NCBI RefSeq assembly: GCF_017996735.1
Contig: NZ_JAGOGJ010000022.1
Location: 1 to 64,000, forward strand
Reading direction: 5' to 3'
Length of the DNA stretch: 64,000 nucleotides
DNA from: Niveispirillum sp.
GTDB lineage: Bacteria > Pseudomonadota > Alphaproteobacteria > Azospirillales > Azospirillaceae
The position numbers and the translations under genes are program-made. Positions 49,644-59,412 of this stretch are shown here, one piece after another (position 1 is the stretch's first letter; the number at the start of each line of letters is the position of its first letter). The notes under the pieces were generated by a model, which worked only from the letters and a program-made list of their open reading frames with translations, did no database searches and had not been told where the DNA came from.

Positions 49644-52600
49644 CGCCCCCCGTGACCACGATCGAGACGTTCATCGCGCGGCTGCGCGACCTTGGCGTCG
49701 CCCTGTCGGTCCAGGGGGAGGAATTGCGCTGCCGGGCGCCGAAAGGCACCCTGACGCCCACGCTGGCGGGTGAAATCTCGGCCCGCAAACCAGAGATCCT
49801 GGATTTTCTGCGCCGGGCACAGGCATTGGCCACCCCACGTGACGATATCATCGGACCGGTACCGGCCGACCAGCCGCCGCCCCTGTCCTTCGGGCAGCAA
49901 CGGCTCTGGTTCCTGGACCGTCTGGAACCCGGTGCCGCCACCTACACCATGCCCATGGCCGTGCGGCTGGACGGGGCACTGGACACGCCGTCGCTGCAAC
50001 AGGCGCTGAACGCCCTTGTCCAGCGGCACGCCGTGCTGCGGACCAATTTTGTGCTGCGGGACGGGCAACCGGCCCTGCTGATCCATGAAACGGCGGAATG
50101 CCCGCTTTCCATCCGCACGCTGCCCGACGGCATGGCCCCTGCGGCCGCACAGGAAATGCTGGTGGCGGCCGAAGCCGCGCGCCATTTCGATCTGGCCGGT
50201 GACAGGCTGTTGCAGGCGACACTGGTGCCGTTGCCCGATGGCGGCCATCTGTTCTTGCTGACCATGCATCATATCGTCTCTGACGGTTGGTCGCTGGACC
50301 TGATCATGCGGGAACTGGCCGCACTCTATGGCGCCTTCCGCCAGGGACTGCCGTCCCCCCTGCCGCCGCTGCCCCTGCACTATGTCGATTTCGCCCATTG
50401 GCAGCGCCAGCGCCTGCAAGGTGCGTTCCTGGCGGGGGAACTGGCGCATTGGCGTGGCCGGCTGGCGGGGGCGCCGGACATGCTGGCCCTGCCCACCGAC
50501 CGGCCCCGCCCGCCTATCCAGACCTATCGCGGGGCCAGCCTTGACGGGGTGCTGGATGCCGACCTGACGCGGCATCTGCGCGACCTGGGACAGTCGGCCG
50601 GCACGACCTTGTACATGACCCTGCTGGCCGGCTTCGCCCTGCTGCTCAGCCGGTATGCGGGGCAGCAGGATGTCCTGGTCGGCAGCCCCGTGGCCGGCCG
50701 CACAAGGGCGGAGCTGGAAGGTCTGGTCGGCCTGTTCATCAATACCCTGGTCCTGCGCCTGGACCTGTCCGGCAACCCGTCGACCCATGTCCTGCTGGAC
50801 CGGGTGCGGCGAACGGCGCTGGAGGCGCTGGACCATCAGGAACTGCCCTTCGAACAATTGGTGGAGGAACTGCGCCCCACGCGCACGCTCAGCCACGCGC
50901 CCCTGGTGCAGGTGTCGTTCCAGTTGCGCGCCCCCTCCATGCGGACGGAGGTGGCGGGACTGACCCTGATCCCGGTACCGCAGCAGGAAACCACCGCCAA
51001 GTTCGACCTCAGCCTGACGGTGGAGGAACAGGCGGCGGATCTGATCCTGTGCTGGAACTACAACCCGGACCTGTTCGACGAAGATACCGTCCGGCGCCTG
51101 CAGGGCCATTACCGGACAGTGCTGGAAGGCATGGTTTCGGCACCGGACAGGCCCTTGTCGCAGATATCCATGATGGGGCCGGCGGAACTGTGCGCCATCC
51201 AGCAGGCCGCGCGAGGACCGCAGACGGCAGGGACCGGCGCACACACCCTGCCCGACCTGTTCGACAGGATGGCGACCCGCTGTCCCGACCGTGTGGCGCT
51301 GAGCTTCGCGGGTAGTGACCTGACCTATGCCGCCCTGCGGCGGCGCATTGATGATCTGGCGACCCATCTGCAATCCCTGGGCGTGGGGCCGGAAATATTG
51401 GTGGCCCTGTGCGTGGAACGGTCGCCCGACATGGTGGTGGCGCTCCTTGCCATCCTCAAGGCGGGCGGGGCCTATATCCCGCTGGACCCGGCCTATCCGC
51501 GCGAACGGCTGGTCCAGGTGGTGGGGGATGCACGACCGGCCCTGGTGCTGACCCAGCGCCACCTGCGCGACCTGTTCGATGAGGCCTGCTGCCCGGTTTC
51601 ATGCCTGGATGCCGACTGGCACCCCGGCAACCGCAGGCCCGTCGGCGGTGCCGAAGCGGGCAACATCGCCTATGTGATCTACACCTCCGGTTCGACCGGC
51701 CGGCCCAAGGGCGTGGCTGTCGACCAACGGGCGCTGGTGAACTTCCTGCTCTCCATGCAGCGGGAACCGGGCTTCAACGAAGCCGACGCTCTGCTGGCCG
51801 TCACCACCATATCCTTCGACATCGCGGGCCTGGAGCTTTACCTGCCCCTGATCAGCGGCGGCCGGCTTGTTCTGGCCGACCGGGAGACGGCGCTGGACGG
51901 ACGGGCGCTGCAGGCCGCCTTGTCGGCCCACGCCATCACCTGCATGCAGGCCACCCCCGCCACCTGGCGTATCCTGGTGGAGACCGGCTGGCAACCTGCA
52001 CGGAATTTCAAGGCCCTGTGCGGTGGCGAGGCATTGCCCCGCGCCCTGGGCCGCGCCCTGCTGGACCGGGGAGCCAGCCTTTGGAACCTCTACGGCCCGA
52101 CCGAAACCACGGTCTGGTCGGCCGCCGCCCCGGTGTTGCCCGACCCCGACGGGGGAGAGGGGGTGGAACCTGTTGGCGGTCCGATCGCCAATACCTGCCT
52201 CCATGTCCTGGGACCGCAGGCCCACCCCCTGCCCCTGGGCATCGCGGGGGAGTTGCATATTGGCGGGGACGGGCTGGCCCGTGGCTATCTGTACCAACCG
52301 GGCCTGACGGCCGACCGTTATATTCCCGATCCGTTTTCAAACGGGGCGCGGCTTTACCGGACCGGCGATCAGGTGCGGCGGCTGGCCGGCGGACGCCTGG
52401 AATTCCTGGGACGCATCGATCATCAGGTGAAGATCCGTGGCTTCCGTATTGAGCTGGGGGAGATCGAGGCGGCGCTGCGCCACCATGAGGGCGTGCGCGA
52501 CGCCATCGTGCTAGCGCGGGAGGACGTGCCCGGCGACAGGCGGCTTGTGGCCTATGTCGTGGCCGCCGGCGCTCTGGCACCGGCAGCGGCCGACCTGCGC

Positions 52601-55600
52601 GGTTTCCTGCGGGAAAGGCTGCCAGCCTATATGGTTCCCGGTGCGATCATGCTGCTGGAAACCTTCCCCCTGACCCCGAACGGCAAGGCCGACCGCAAGG
52701 CACTGCCGGCACCCGAACAGGCCCCGTCCAGCACTACCGCGCCCACCACCGCCACCACCACGGCCATGGAGGCACGGGTGGCGGCGGTGTGGCGAGAGGT
52801 TCTGCGGGTGGAGCATATCGGGGCCGACGATAACTTCTTCGATCTCGGGGGCCATTCCCTGCTGCTGCCCCGTGTACATGAGGCTTTACAGGCCGACGCC
52901 GCCCAACCTTTTCCGCTGATCACCCTGTTCCAGTATCCCACGGTCCGGACGCTGGCCGCCTGGCTGGCCGGGGAGGAAAGGCCGGCCGCCGCGCCCGTGG
53001 CACCACCGGCGACCATGCGCCCGTCGCGGGACATCGCCATCATCGGCATGGCCGGCCGCTTTCCGGGGGCCGATGATCTGGACACCTTCTGGGAAAATCT
53101 GCGGGAAGGGCGGGAGAGCATCCGTTTTTTCACACGGCAGGAACTGCTGGACGCCGGCGTGCCAGAGCCGGTGATCAGCAACCCCGCCTATGTGCCGGCC
53201 AATGGCTGCCTGTCCGACATTGCCGGCTTCGATGCCGGTTTCTTCGGCATCACGCCCCTGGATGCAGAGGTGATGGACCCGCAGCACCGGCTGTTCCTGG
53301 AAACGGCCTGGCATGCGCTGGAGAATGCGGGCCATGCCGGCCGGCGCGGCAGCCGGATCGGCGTTTTCGCCGGGTCCAGCCATGCGGGATACCTGGCCCG
53401 TAACCTGCTGCCCAGCCTGTTCGCCGGCATCCCGATCGATGTGCAGCGGATGATTTTCACCAACGACAAGGATTTCCTGCCCACCCGCACCTCCTACACG
53501 CTGGACCTGCGGGGACCGAGCGTCAGTGTACAGACCGCCTGTTCCACGTCGCTGGTGGTCCTGCATCAGGCCTGTCTCAGCCTGCTGGCGGGCGATTGTG
53601 ACATGGCGCTGGCCGGTGCCGTGGCGGTCAAGCTGCCGCATATTGCCGGCTATACCTATCGTGAAGATGCCTTCCCGTCGCCGGACGGCCATTGCCGCGC
53701 CTTCGACGCCGATGCCAACGGCACCACCTGGGGCAGCGGCGTGGCCGTGGTCCTGCTGAAACCCCTGGACAGGGCGCTGGCCGACCGCGACACGATCCAC
53801 GCCGTCATCAAGGGATCGGCCGTCAATAATGACGGCGCGCAGAAGGTTTCCTTCACGGCCCCCGGCATCGATGCACAAGCCCAGGTGATCACGGCGGCGC
53901 AGGCGAATGCCGGCCTCTCCCCCTCCGACATCTCCTATATCGAGGCACACGGCACGGGCACGCGCCTGGGTGACCCGATCGAGGTGGCGGCGCTGACGCA
54001 GGCCTTCCGCGCGGGCACCGACGCGGTGCAGACCTGTGCCCTGGGCGCGGTCAAACCCAATATCGGCCATCTGGATACAGCCGCCGGCATGGCGGGGCTG
54101 GTCAAGACCGTGCTGGCCTTGCAGCACCGGCAGATCCCGCCCACCATCAATTTCCGTCGCCCCAATCCCCAGATCGACTTTGCCGGCAGCCCCTTCTTCG
54201 TTAATGACCGGCTGCGGGACTGGGTGGATAATGGCCGGCCCCGCCGGGCGGGGGTCAGTTCGTTCGGCATCGGCGGCACCAATGCCCACCTGATCGTGGA
54301 GGAGGCGCCGCCGCGCACCCCCTCCGCCTCCTCGCGCTCGCATCAGTTGCTGGTCCTGTCTGCCCGCAGCCCGGCCGCCGTGGAACAACAGCGCGCCGCC
54401 CTGGCCGCCCATTTGGCGGCAAGGCCTGAGACGGCGCTGGTCGATGCTTCCTATACGCTGGCCGTCGGTCGCAGGGCCTTTGCCTGCCGGTTTGCCGTTG
54501 CCTGCCGCGACGGGGTGGACGCCATCCGCGCGCTGACCGATCCCGCCCGGCAGGCGCCACCGCCGCCGGCCACCCCGCCCGGCATCGTCTTCCTGTTTCC
54601 AGGCCAAGGCAGCCAATATGCCGGCATGGGGGCGGAACTCTACCGGACGGAGCCATTGTTCCGCGCCACCATCGACCACGGGGCCGAAAGGCTGCGACAA
54701 CGGCTCGGCCTTGACCTGCGCAACCTGCTTTACCCGGCTCCGGCCGACCGGGATGCGGCGGATGAACAACTATCCCGGACCTGCCTGACCCAGCCGGCCC
54801 TGTTCCTGACTGAATATGCGCTGGCCCGCTTGTGGATGTCGTGGGGGCTGACGCCACGTTCCATGATCGGGCACAGCCTGGGCGAATATGTCGCCGCCTG
54901 TCTGTCCGGCGTTTTCGACCTTGATACCGCGCTCGACATCGTGGCCGAGCGGGGGCGGTTGATCTGGGAACAGCCGGAAGGGGCCATGCTGGCCGTCGGC
55001 CGCCCCGCAGGCGAGATTGGCCCATTCCTGACCGACGGGCTGGGCATCGCGGCCATCAACGGGACACAGGAATGCGTGATCTCCGGCCCGGTGCCCGCCG
55101 TAGAGGCGCTGGCCGCGCGACTGTCGGCGGAGGAGATACCGGGCCGGCGGCTGCGTACCTCCCACGCCTTCCATTCGGCGATGCTGGAACCCGCCGCCCG
55201 GTCGTTCGGTACCCTGTTGCGGTCCACCCGGCTCAGGCCCCCGCGCCTCCCCTTCATCTCCAACCTGACCGGAACCTGGATCACGCCGGAACAGGCCACC
55301 GATCCCGAATACTGGGTCCGCCACCTGCTTCAGCCGGTCCGCTTCGCCGAGGGCATCGCCACGATCCTGGCGGATCCGGGCGCGATAGCCCTGGAAGTCG
55401 GGCCGGGCACCGTCCTGGGCAACCTGGCCCGCCGCCATCCGGCCGCCGCCCGGGACCGCATCATCCTCTCTTCCCTGCCCCGTGCGGCGGCAGTGGAGGA
55501 GGGGGGCGAGATGGCGGGGATGCAGGACAGTCTGGGCCGGGTGTGGATGGAAGGCGTCAATATCGACTGGGCGGCCTACCACGCCGCCGATATCGCCACG

Positions 55601-58393
55601 CGCATCCCCCTGCCCGGCTACCCGTTCCAGCGGCAGCGCTACTTCATCGAGGAACCGGACCCCAGCGCCGTCATCGTCCGACAGGTGTCGAAATCGAAAC
55701 CGGCGCCCGGCAGCCTGTTCACCCTGCCCGCCTGGAAACCCGCCCTGCCGATGCGGCTGCGGGGCATGGATGGTTTTGCGGCGCAGGACGGGACGTGGCT
55801 GGTGTTCAGCGACGGTTCGGAACTGGCAGGGCACATCCTCTCCCGCCTGCGCGATGCCGGCTGCGCCGTCGTGCGTGTGACCAGCGGAACCGTTTACCGG
55901 CAGGAAACCGACGCCTTCACCATCCGCCCCTCCGAACCGGGGGATTACCAGGCCCTGGCGGCGGCGCTCCAGGCGCGCCCGCCCTGCATGGTGCTGCATT
56001 TCTGGTCGTTGTCCGTGCCAAAGGATGCGCCCTTCGACCAGAAGCAAGCCGCCGGTTATTACAGCCTGCTGCTGCTGGGCCGTAGCCTTGCCACCCAGTA
56101 TCCTGGTGTCGCCGTCCGGATGGCCGTGATCACCCGGCATCTGCACGATGTCGGGGGCAACGACCCTGTCGACCCGGACCAGGCGACCCTGATCGGCCCC
56201 TGTCTGGTAATGCCGCAGGAGATGCCCGACATCACCTGCCGCTGCCTGGATATCGGAGAGGTGGCGCCACCCGTCGATATGCTGCTGGCCGATCTTCTGG
56301 ACGATATCGCGGAACCGATGGTCTCCTATCGGGGGAGCCGGCGGTTCCTGCCGGATTTTGTGCCTGTCACCCTGGACCCGGCCCGGCAGGCGGCGGGGGA
56401 CTGGCATCCTGGCGGCGTCTATCTGATCACCGGGGGCCTGGGCCGGGTGGGGTTGATGCTCGCCCGCCATCTGGCGGAAACCTTGAAGGCACGCCTGATC
56501 CTGGTCGGCCCATCGCCGTTCCCCGAGCGTGAAAGCTGGGATGAATGGCTGGACAGCCATGGGCCGGAGGACAAGAACAGCCAGCGCATCCGCCAATTGC
56601 GGCAGATTGAGGCGCTGGGCGCCGAACTGCTGACCATCCGGGCCGATGTGACCGATGAACATCAGGTGCGGGCCGCATTCGCACGGGGGCAGTCACGGTT
56701 CGGCCCGGTGCAGGGCGTGATCCATGCCGCAGGCCGGCTGGGCGACACCTCCTATCTGTGCCCCGTCACGGAGGTGGGTGAGGCGGAGACACGCACGCAG
56801 TTCCGACCCAAGGTCCAGGGTCTGCGGGTTCTGGAAAGGGTGCTGGCCGGAACGGCGGTGGAATTCTGCCTCGTCATCTCCTCGGCATCGTCCGTGCTGG
56901 GCGGATTTGGGTTTTCCGCCTATGCCGGCGCGCACGCCTTCGTCGATGCCTTCGTCACCGCGCAATCGCGCGTGCCGGGCATGCGCTGGCTGGGCGTCAA
57001 TTGCGACATCGGCGTGTTCGAGGACCAGGGGGACGACGAACAAGACCCGGCCGCCTCCGCCATCCGCATGACGCGGCGGGAGGCGGCAGAAGCGCTGATG
57101 CGTATCGTCACCTGTGTCGATAGCGGCCGCGTCATCCTGTGTCCCGGCAATATCGGGGAACGGTTCGACCGGTGGGTCCGGCAGGCCGGAGAGCGCAAGC
57201 CGCCTGCCCCGACCGCCGCACCGCTACCACCGCCCCTGCACGCACGGCCGGCCCTGGCGACGGACTATACCGCGCCGGGCACCATGCGCGAGACGAAGCT
57301 GGCGGCATTGTGGGAAACGCTGTTCGGCTTCACCCTTATCGGCATTCACGACAATTTCTTTGATCTGGGGGGGGATTCGCTTTTGGCGATCCGCCATATG
57401 ACCATGGTCAAGGAAAGCTTCGGCCGCCGGCTTCCCCTGGCGGAACTGATGGCCAGACCGACCATCCATGCGCTGGCGCAATGGCTGGAACAACCGGCCC
57501 CCGACGCCTTCTCTCCCCTGATCGCGATACAGCCGCAGGGGACCGGCCTGCCCTTCTTCTGCATGCCGGGAACGGGGGGCAGCGTTCTTTACCTGCGGGC
57601 ACTGGCAGAGAGCCTGAAAGCCCAGGGGCGGCCGTTCTACGGCCTGCAGGCATCCGGATTGGATGGGGCCACCGTGCCGCTGGACCGGATCGAGGATATT
57701 GCGGCGGAAAACCTGCGGGCCATCCGCGCGATACAGCCGAAGGGACCCTATCTGCTGGGCGGCCACTCCTTCGGCAGTTGGGTCGCGTTCGAGATGGCGC
57801 GCCAACTGCTGGAAGCCGGTGAAACGGTTGCGGGGGTCGCCGTACTGGACACCGGTGCGCCCGGCCCGCGCACCGACCTGCCGCAGGAAGGATGGGACGA
57901 TACGCGCTGGCTGCTGACCATCGCCGATATCCTGTGCACCATGTTCGCCAGACCCCACGGCCTTCGCCACGAACAACTGGCCGGAAAGACATGGGACCAG
58001 CAGGTCGAAGCGCTGACCAGGGCCCTGGAGGCGATGGGCGCCGTGCAGGCCGGCACGGATGCAGCCGAGATCCGTGGCTTTGCCGAGGTGTACAGGGCGC
58101 AGGCCCAGATCGTCTATCAACCGGCGACCAGCCGCCGGGTGCCGGTGGCATTGTTCAAGGCGGGCGAGTTGCTGGATGATTTCCTGGCGGGTATGCCCCC
58201 GGACTTGCGCAACGATCCATATTGGGGCTGGACCGGCTATAGCGACGGGCCAACGTTGGTGGAAACCGTGCCGGGCAACCACCTGACGATGATGACCGCG
58301 CCACAGGTCGACCAGCTTGCCGAACGGCTGGGCGCGATCTTGTCATTGTTCGAACAACAAAGGCGCGACCCGGAGACGGGGAACGGCGCCTGA
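49640..58393 (+). CDS. Terminal NRPS/PKS: C-A(Gly)-PCP-KS-AT-KR-ACP-TE
   Basis: 2917 residues from a GTG start at 49640 that overlaps the previous stop (GTGA); AGAGGAG lies about 8 bases upstream. Residues 1-55 match TubC-type N-terminal docking domains (ELRCRAPKGTLTP...ARKPEILDFL). C: HHIVSDG at 210-216. A: TSGSTG from 682, code DILQLGLVWK, Gly. PCP: Ser1073. KS: Cys1301, with the NDKDFLPTR stretch of peptide-accepting KSs. AT: Ser1746 and HAFH 1842-1845, malonyl. KR: TGG at 2264, Tyr2428 present, but the Asn is His2432 (YAGAH). ACP: Ser2580. TE: Ser2710 in GGHSFGS, Asp2737, His2881. It should add Gly, extend it with malonate, reduce it to 4-amino-3-hydroxybutyrate (GABOB) and release the chain. 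Macrolactam closure by the beta-amino group is inferred from the microsclerodermin family. Confidence 0.96.
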   Translation: MTPPVTTIETFIARLRDLGVALSVQGEELRCRAPKGTLTPTLAGEISARKPEILDFLRRAQALATPRDDIIGPVPADQPPPLSFGQQRLWFLDRLEPGAATYTMPMAVRLDGALDTPSLQQALNALVQRHAVLRTNFVLRDGQPALLIHETAECPLSIRTLPDGMAPAAAQEMLVAAEAARHFDLAGDRLLQATLVPLPDGGHLFLLTMHHIVSDGWSLDLIMRELAALYGAFRQGLPSPLPPLPLHYVDFAHWQRQRLQGAFLAGELAHWRGRLAGAPDMLALPTDRPRPPIQTYRGASLDGVLDADLTRHLRDLGQSAGTTLYMTLLAGFALLLSRYAGQQDVLVGSPVAGRTRAELEGLVGLFINTLVLRLDLSGNPSTHVLLDRVRRTALEALDHQELPFEQLVEELRPTRTLSHAPLVQVSFQLRAPSMRTEVAGLTLIPVPQQETTAKFDLSLTVEEQAADLILCWNYNPDLFDEDTVRRLQGHYRTVLEGMVSAPDRPLSQISMMGPAELCAIQQAARGPQTAGTGAHTLPDLFDRMATRCPDRVALSFAGSDLTYAALRRRIDDLATHLQSLGVGPEILVALCVERSPDMVVALLAILKAGGAYIPLDPAYPRERLVQVVGDARPALVLTQRHLRDLFDEACCPVSCLDADWHPGNRRPVGGAEAGNIAYVIYTSGSTGRPKGVAVDQRALVNFLLSMQREPGFNEADALLAVTTISFDIAGLELYLPLISGGRLVLADRETALDGRALQAALSAHAITCMQATPATWRILVETGWQPARNFKALCGGEALPRALGRALLDRGASLWNLYGPTETTVWSAAAPVLPDPDGGEGVEPVGGPIANTCLHVLGPQAHPLPLGIAGELHIGGDGLARGYLYQPGLTADRYIPDPFSNGARLYRTGDQVRRLAGGRLEFLGRIDHQVKIRGFRIELGEIEAALRHHEGVRDAIVLAREDVPGDRRLVAYVVAAGALAPAAADLRGFLRERLPAYMVPGAIMLLETFPLTPNGKADRKALPAPEQAPSSTTAPTTATTTAMEARVAAVWREVLRVEHIGADDNFFDLGGHSLLLPRVHEALQADAAQPFPLITLFQYPTVRTLAAWLAGEERPAAAPVAPPATMRPSRDIAIIGMAGRFPGADDLDTFWENLREGRESIRFFTRQELLDAGVPEPVISNPAYVPANGCLSDIAGFDAGFFGITPLDAEVMDPQHRLFLETAWHALENAGHAGRRGSRIGVFAGSSHAGYLARNLLPSLFAGIPIDVQRMIFTNDKDFLPTRTSYTLDLRGPSVSVQTACSTSLVVLHQACLSLLAGDCDMALAGAVAVKLPHIAGYTYREDAFPSPDGHCRAFDADANGTTWGSGVAVVLLKPLDRALADRDTIHAVIKGSAVNNDGAQKVSFTAPGIDAQAQVITAAQANAGLSPSDISYIEAHGTGTRLGDPIEVAALTQAFRAGTDAVQTCALGAVKPNIGHLDTAAGMAGLVKTVLALQHRQIPPTINFRRPNPQIDFAGSPFFVNDRLRDWVDNGRPRRAGVSSFGIGGTNAHLIVEEAPPRTPSASSRSHQLLVLSARSPAAVEQQRAALAAHLAARPETALVDASYTLAVGRRAFACRFAVACRDGVDAIRALTDPARQAPPPPATPPGIVFLFPGQGSQYAGMGAELYRTEPLFRATIDHGAERLRQRLGLDLRNLLYPAPADRDAADEQLSRTCLTQPALFLTEYALARLWMSWGLTPRSMIGHSLGEYVAACLSGVFDLDTALDIVAERGRLIWEQPEGAMLAVGRPAGEIGPFLTDGLGIAAINGTQECVISGPVPAVEALAARLSAEEIPGRRLRTSHAFHSAMLEPAARSFGTLLRSTRLRPPRLPFISNLTGTWITPEQATDPEYWVRHLLQPVRFAEGIATILADPGAIALEVGPGTVLGNLARRHPAAARDRIILSSLPRAAAVEEGGEMAGMQDSLGRVWMEGVNIDWAAYHAADIATRIPLPGYPFQRQRYFIEEPDPSAVIVRQVSKSKPAPGSLFTLPAWKPALPMRLRGMDGFAAQDGTWLVFSDGSELAGHILSRLRDAGCAVVRVTSGTVYRQETDAFTIRPSEPGDYQALAAALQARPPCMVLHFWSLSVPKDAPFDQKQAAGYYSLLLLGRSLATQYPGVAVRMAVITRHLHDVGGNDPVDPDQATLIGPCLVMPQEMPDITCRCLDIGEVAPPVDMLLADLLDDIAEPMVSYRGSRRFLPDFVPVTLDPARQAAGDWHPGGVYLITGGLGRVGLMLARHLAETLKARLILVGPSPFPERESWDEWLDSHGPEDKNSQRIRQLRQIEALGAELLTIRADVTDEHQVRAAFARGQSRFGPVQGVIHAAGRLGDTSYLCPVTEVGEAETRTQFRPKVQGLRVLERVLAGTAVEFCLVISSASSVLGGFGFSAYAGAHAFVDAFVTAQSRVPGMRWLGVNCDIGVFEDQGDDEQDPAASAIRMTRREAAEALMRIVTCVDSGRVILCPGNIGERFDRWVRQAGERKPPAPTAAPLPPPLHARPALATDYTAPGTMRETKLAALWETLFGFTLIGIHDNFFDLGGDSLLAIRHMTMVKESFGRRLPLAELMARPTIHALAQWLEQPAPDAFSPLIAIQPQGTGLPFFCMPGTGGSVLYLRALAESLKAQGRPFYGLQASGLDGATVPLDRIEDIAAENLRAIRAIQPKGPYLLGGHSFGSWVAFEMARQLLEAGETVAGVAVLDTGAPGPRTDLPQEGWDDTRWLLTIADILCTMFARPHGLRHEQLAGKTWDQQVEALTRALEAMGAVQAGTDAAEIRGFAEVYRAQAQIVYQPATSRRVPVALFKAGELLDDFLAGMPPDLRNDPYWGWTGYSDGPTLVETVPGNHLTMMTAPQVDQLAERLGAILSLFEQQRRDPETGNGA

Positions 58394-58401
58394 TCTTGGG
58401 A

Positions 58402-58453
58402 TTTATCGTGTGGCCGGTTGGGACCGTTCCATCTCAACCGGTCACACGATAAA
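58402..58453 (+). terminator. Long hairpin after the megasynthase operon
   Basis: Arms TTTATCGTGTGGCCGGTTG (58402-58420) and CAACCGGTCACACGATAAA (58435-58453) pair over 19 positions with one G-T wobble, and three more pairs extend the stem inward to an 8-base loop. It starts 9 bases after the stop at 58393. The T-rich foot on one arm and A-rich foot on the other would let it stop transcription from either side. Confidence 0.75.
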
Positions 58454-58480
58454 CTCACCCTTTGATCACGCCCGATAATA

Positions 58481-58515
58481 CCCATCTGCCGAGGGTTTGA
58501 CCCTTGGCAGATGGG
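58481..58515. terminator. Second hairpin between the convergent operons
   Basis: CCCATCTGCCGAGGG (58481-58495) and CCCTTGGCAGATGGG (58501-58515) form a 15-pair stem with one wobble and a TTTGA loop. No T-tract follows on either strand, so a role as a secondary terminator or RNA-end stabiliser is only a guess. Confidence 0.55.
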
Positions 58516-58598
58516 AGGCCGGCGACGGCCGGCCCGGCACCGCGTGCTGCCGTGAGCCAAGGCGGCGTATGCCGCCGCCCGGCGTTGAGGGAACACGA

Positions 58599-58632
58599 AA
58601 TCTCCCTTGATCGGTCACGATCAAGGGAGATT
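58599..58632 (-). terminator. Terminator hairpin of the alginate operon
   Basis: AATCTCCCTTGATCG (58599-58613) and CGATCAAGGGAGATT (58618-58632) form a perfect 15-bp stem with a 4-base loop. It begins 9 bases past the stop of the minus-strand reductase gene. Read on that strand it is followed by a short T run (ATTTCG). This is the expected end of the alginate operon transcript. Confidence 0.75.
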
Positions 58633-58641
58633 GTTATAAGG

Positions 58642-59394
58642 TCAGGAGAAGAAGGTGCCGCCATTGATGTCGATGCAGGCGCCCGTGATGAAGGCCGCCT
58701 GATCCGACAGGAGATAGGTGACAAGATCGGCCACCTCCTGCGCCTCCCCCTCCCGCCGCAGGGGCGTGGAGGCGGCGACATTCGTACGCACTTCCGCCTT
58801 CGTGAACGTGTCATGGAAGCTGGTGCTGATCATGCCGGGGCAGACGGCGTTGACGCGGATGCCGGACGGGCCCAGTTCCTTGGCCATGGCGCGGGTGAAG
58901 GTCATCACCGCCCCCTTGGCCGTGGCATAGGCGGACGCGCCGAACCCGCCGCCATCGCGCCCTGCCTGGGAAGAGAAATTGACGATGGCGCCGCCGCGCG
59001 GCATCAGCGGCACCACGGTCCGGGTCGCCAGGAAGGCCGATTTCACATTCAGGTCCATGACATGGCTGAAGAAATCGGCATCCATATCGGCCAGCAGCTT
59101 GCGTGCCACCAAGCCGCCCGTGACATTCACCAGCAGGTCGATCTGACCACCGAATGCCGCCGTGGCCGCCTTTACCAGGGCCTCGACATCGGCGGCGTTG
59201 GTCATGTCGGCCCGGTGGGCGATGGCGCGGCCACCTGCGGCCAGGATGGCCTCGACCGTCTGGGCCGCGCTGTCGGCACCGTTGCAGTAATTGACCACAA
59301 CAGCGGCCCCTTCGGCGGCCAGACGCTGTGACACGGCACGGCCGATATCGCGGCCGCCACCGGTGACGATGGCAACCTTGTTCTTGAGCTTCAT
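58642..59394 (-). CDS. SDR oxidoreductase, probable DEH (4-deoxy-5-hexoseulose uronate) reductase
   Basis: Classical short-chain dehydrogenase of 250 residues, the normal family length. The cofactor motif TGGGRDIG is at 11-18; the catalytic residues are Ser141/142, Tyr156 and Lys160 (YATAK). The NNAG-type motif reads NVTGG. The ATG at 59394 follows an AGGAGC-rich ribosome site and lies 18 bases after the carrier's stop. In alginate catabolism an SDR reduces the monomer DEH released by exo-lyases to 2-keto-3-deoxygluconate with NAD(P)H. That assignment rests on the neighbouring PL17 and PL6 lyases; the sequence alone shows only the SDR family. Cytoplasmic, last gene of its operon in the window. 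Confidence 0.85.
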   Translation of the reverse strand: MKLKNKVAIVTGGGRDIGRAVSQRLAAEGAAVVVNYCNGADSAAQTVEAILAAGGRAIAHRADMTNAADVEALVKAATAAFGGQIDLLVNVTGGLVARKLLADMDADFFSHVMDLNVKSAFLATRTVVPLMPRGGAIVNFSSQAGRDGGGFGASAYATAKGAVMTFTRAMAKELGPSGIRVNAVCPGMISTSFHDTFTKAEVRTNVAASTPLRREGEAQEVADLVTYLLSDQAAFITGACIDINGGTFFS

Positions 59395-59412
59395 GCTCCT
59401 GCTCCTTGTCGG

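Larger units (their letters stand above)
58394..58641. other. Intergenic region between convergent operons, dense in hairpins
   Basis: There is no gene in these 248 bases between the end of the megasynthase operon and the end of the alginate operon. It holds three long hairpins (listed separately) and a short one, GGCGGC-GTAT-GCCGCC at 58561-58576. The remainder is very G+C rich. Confidence 0.8.
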
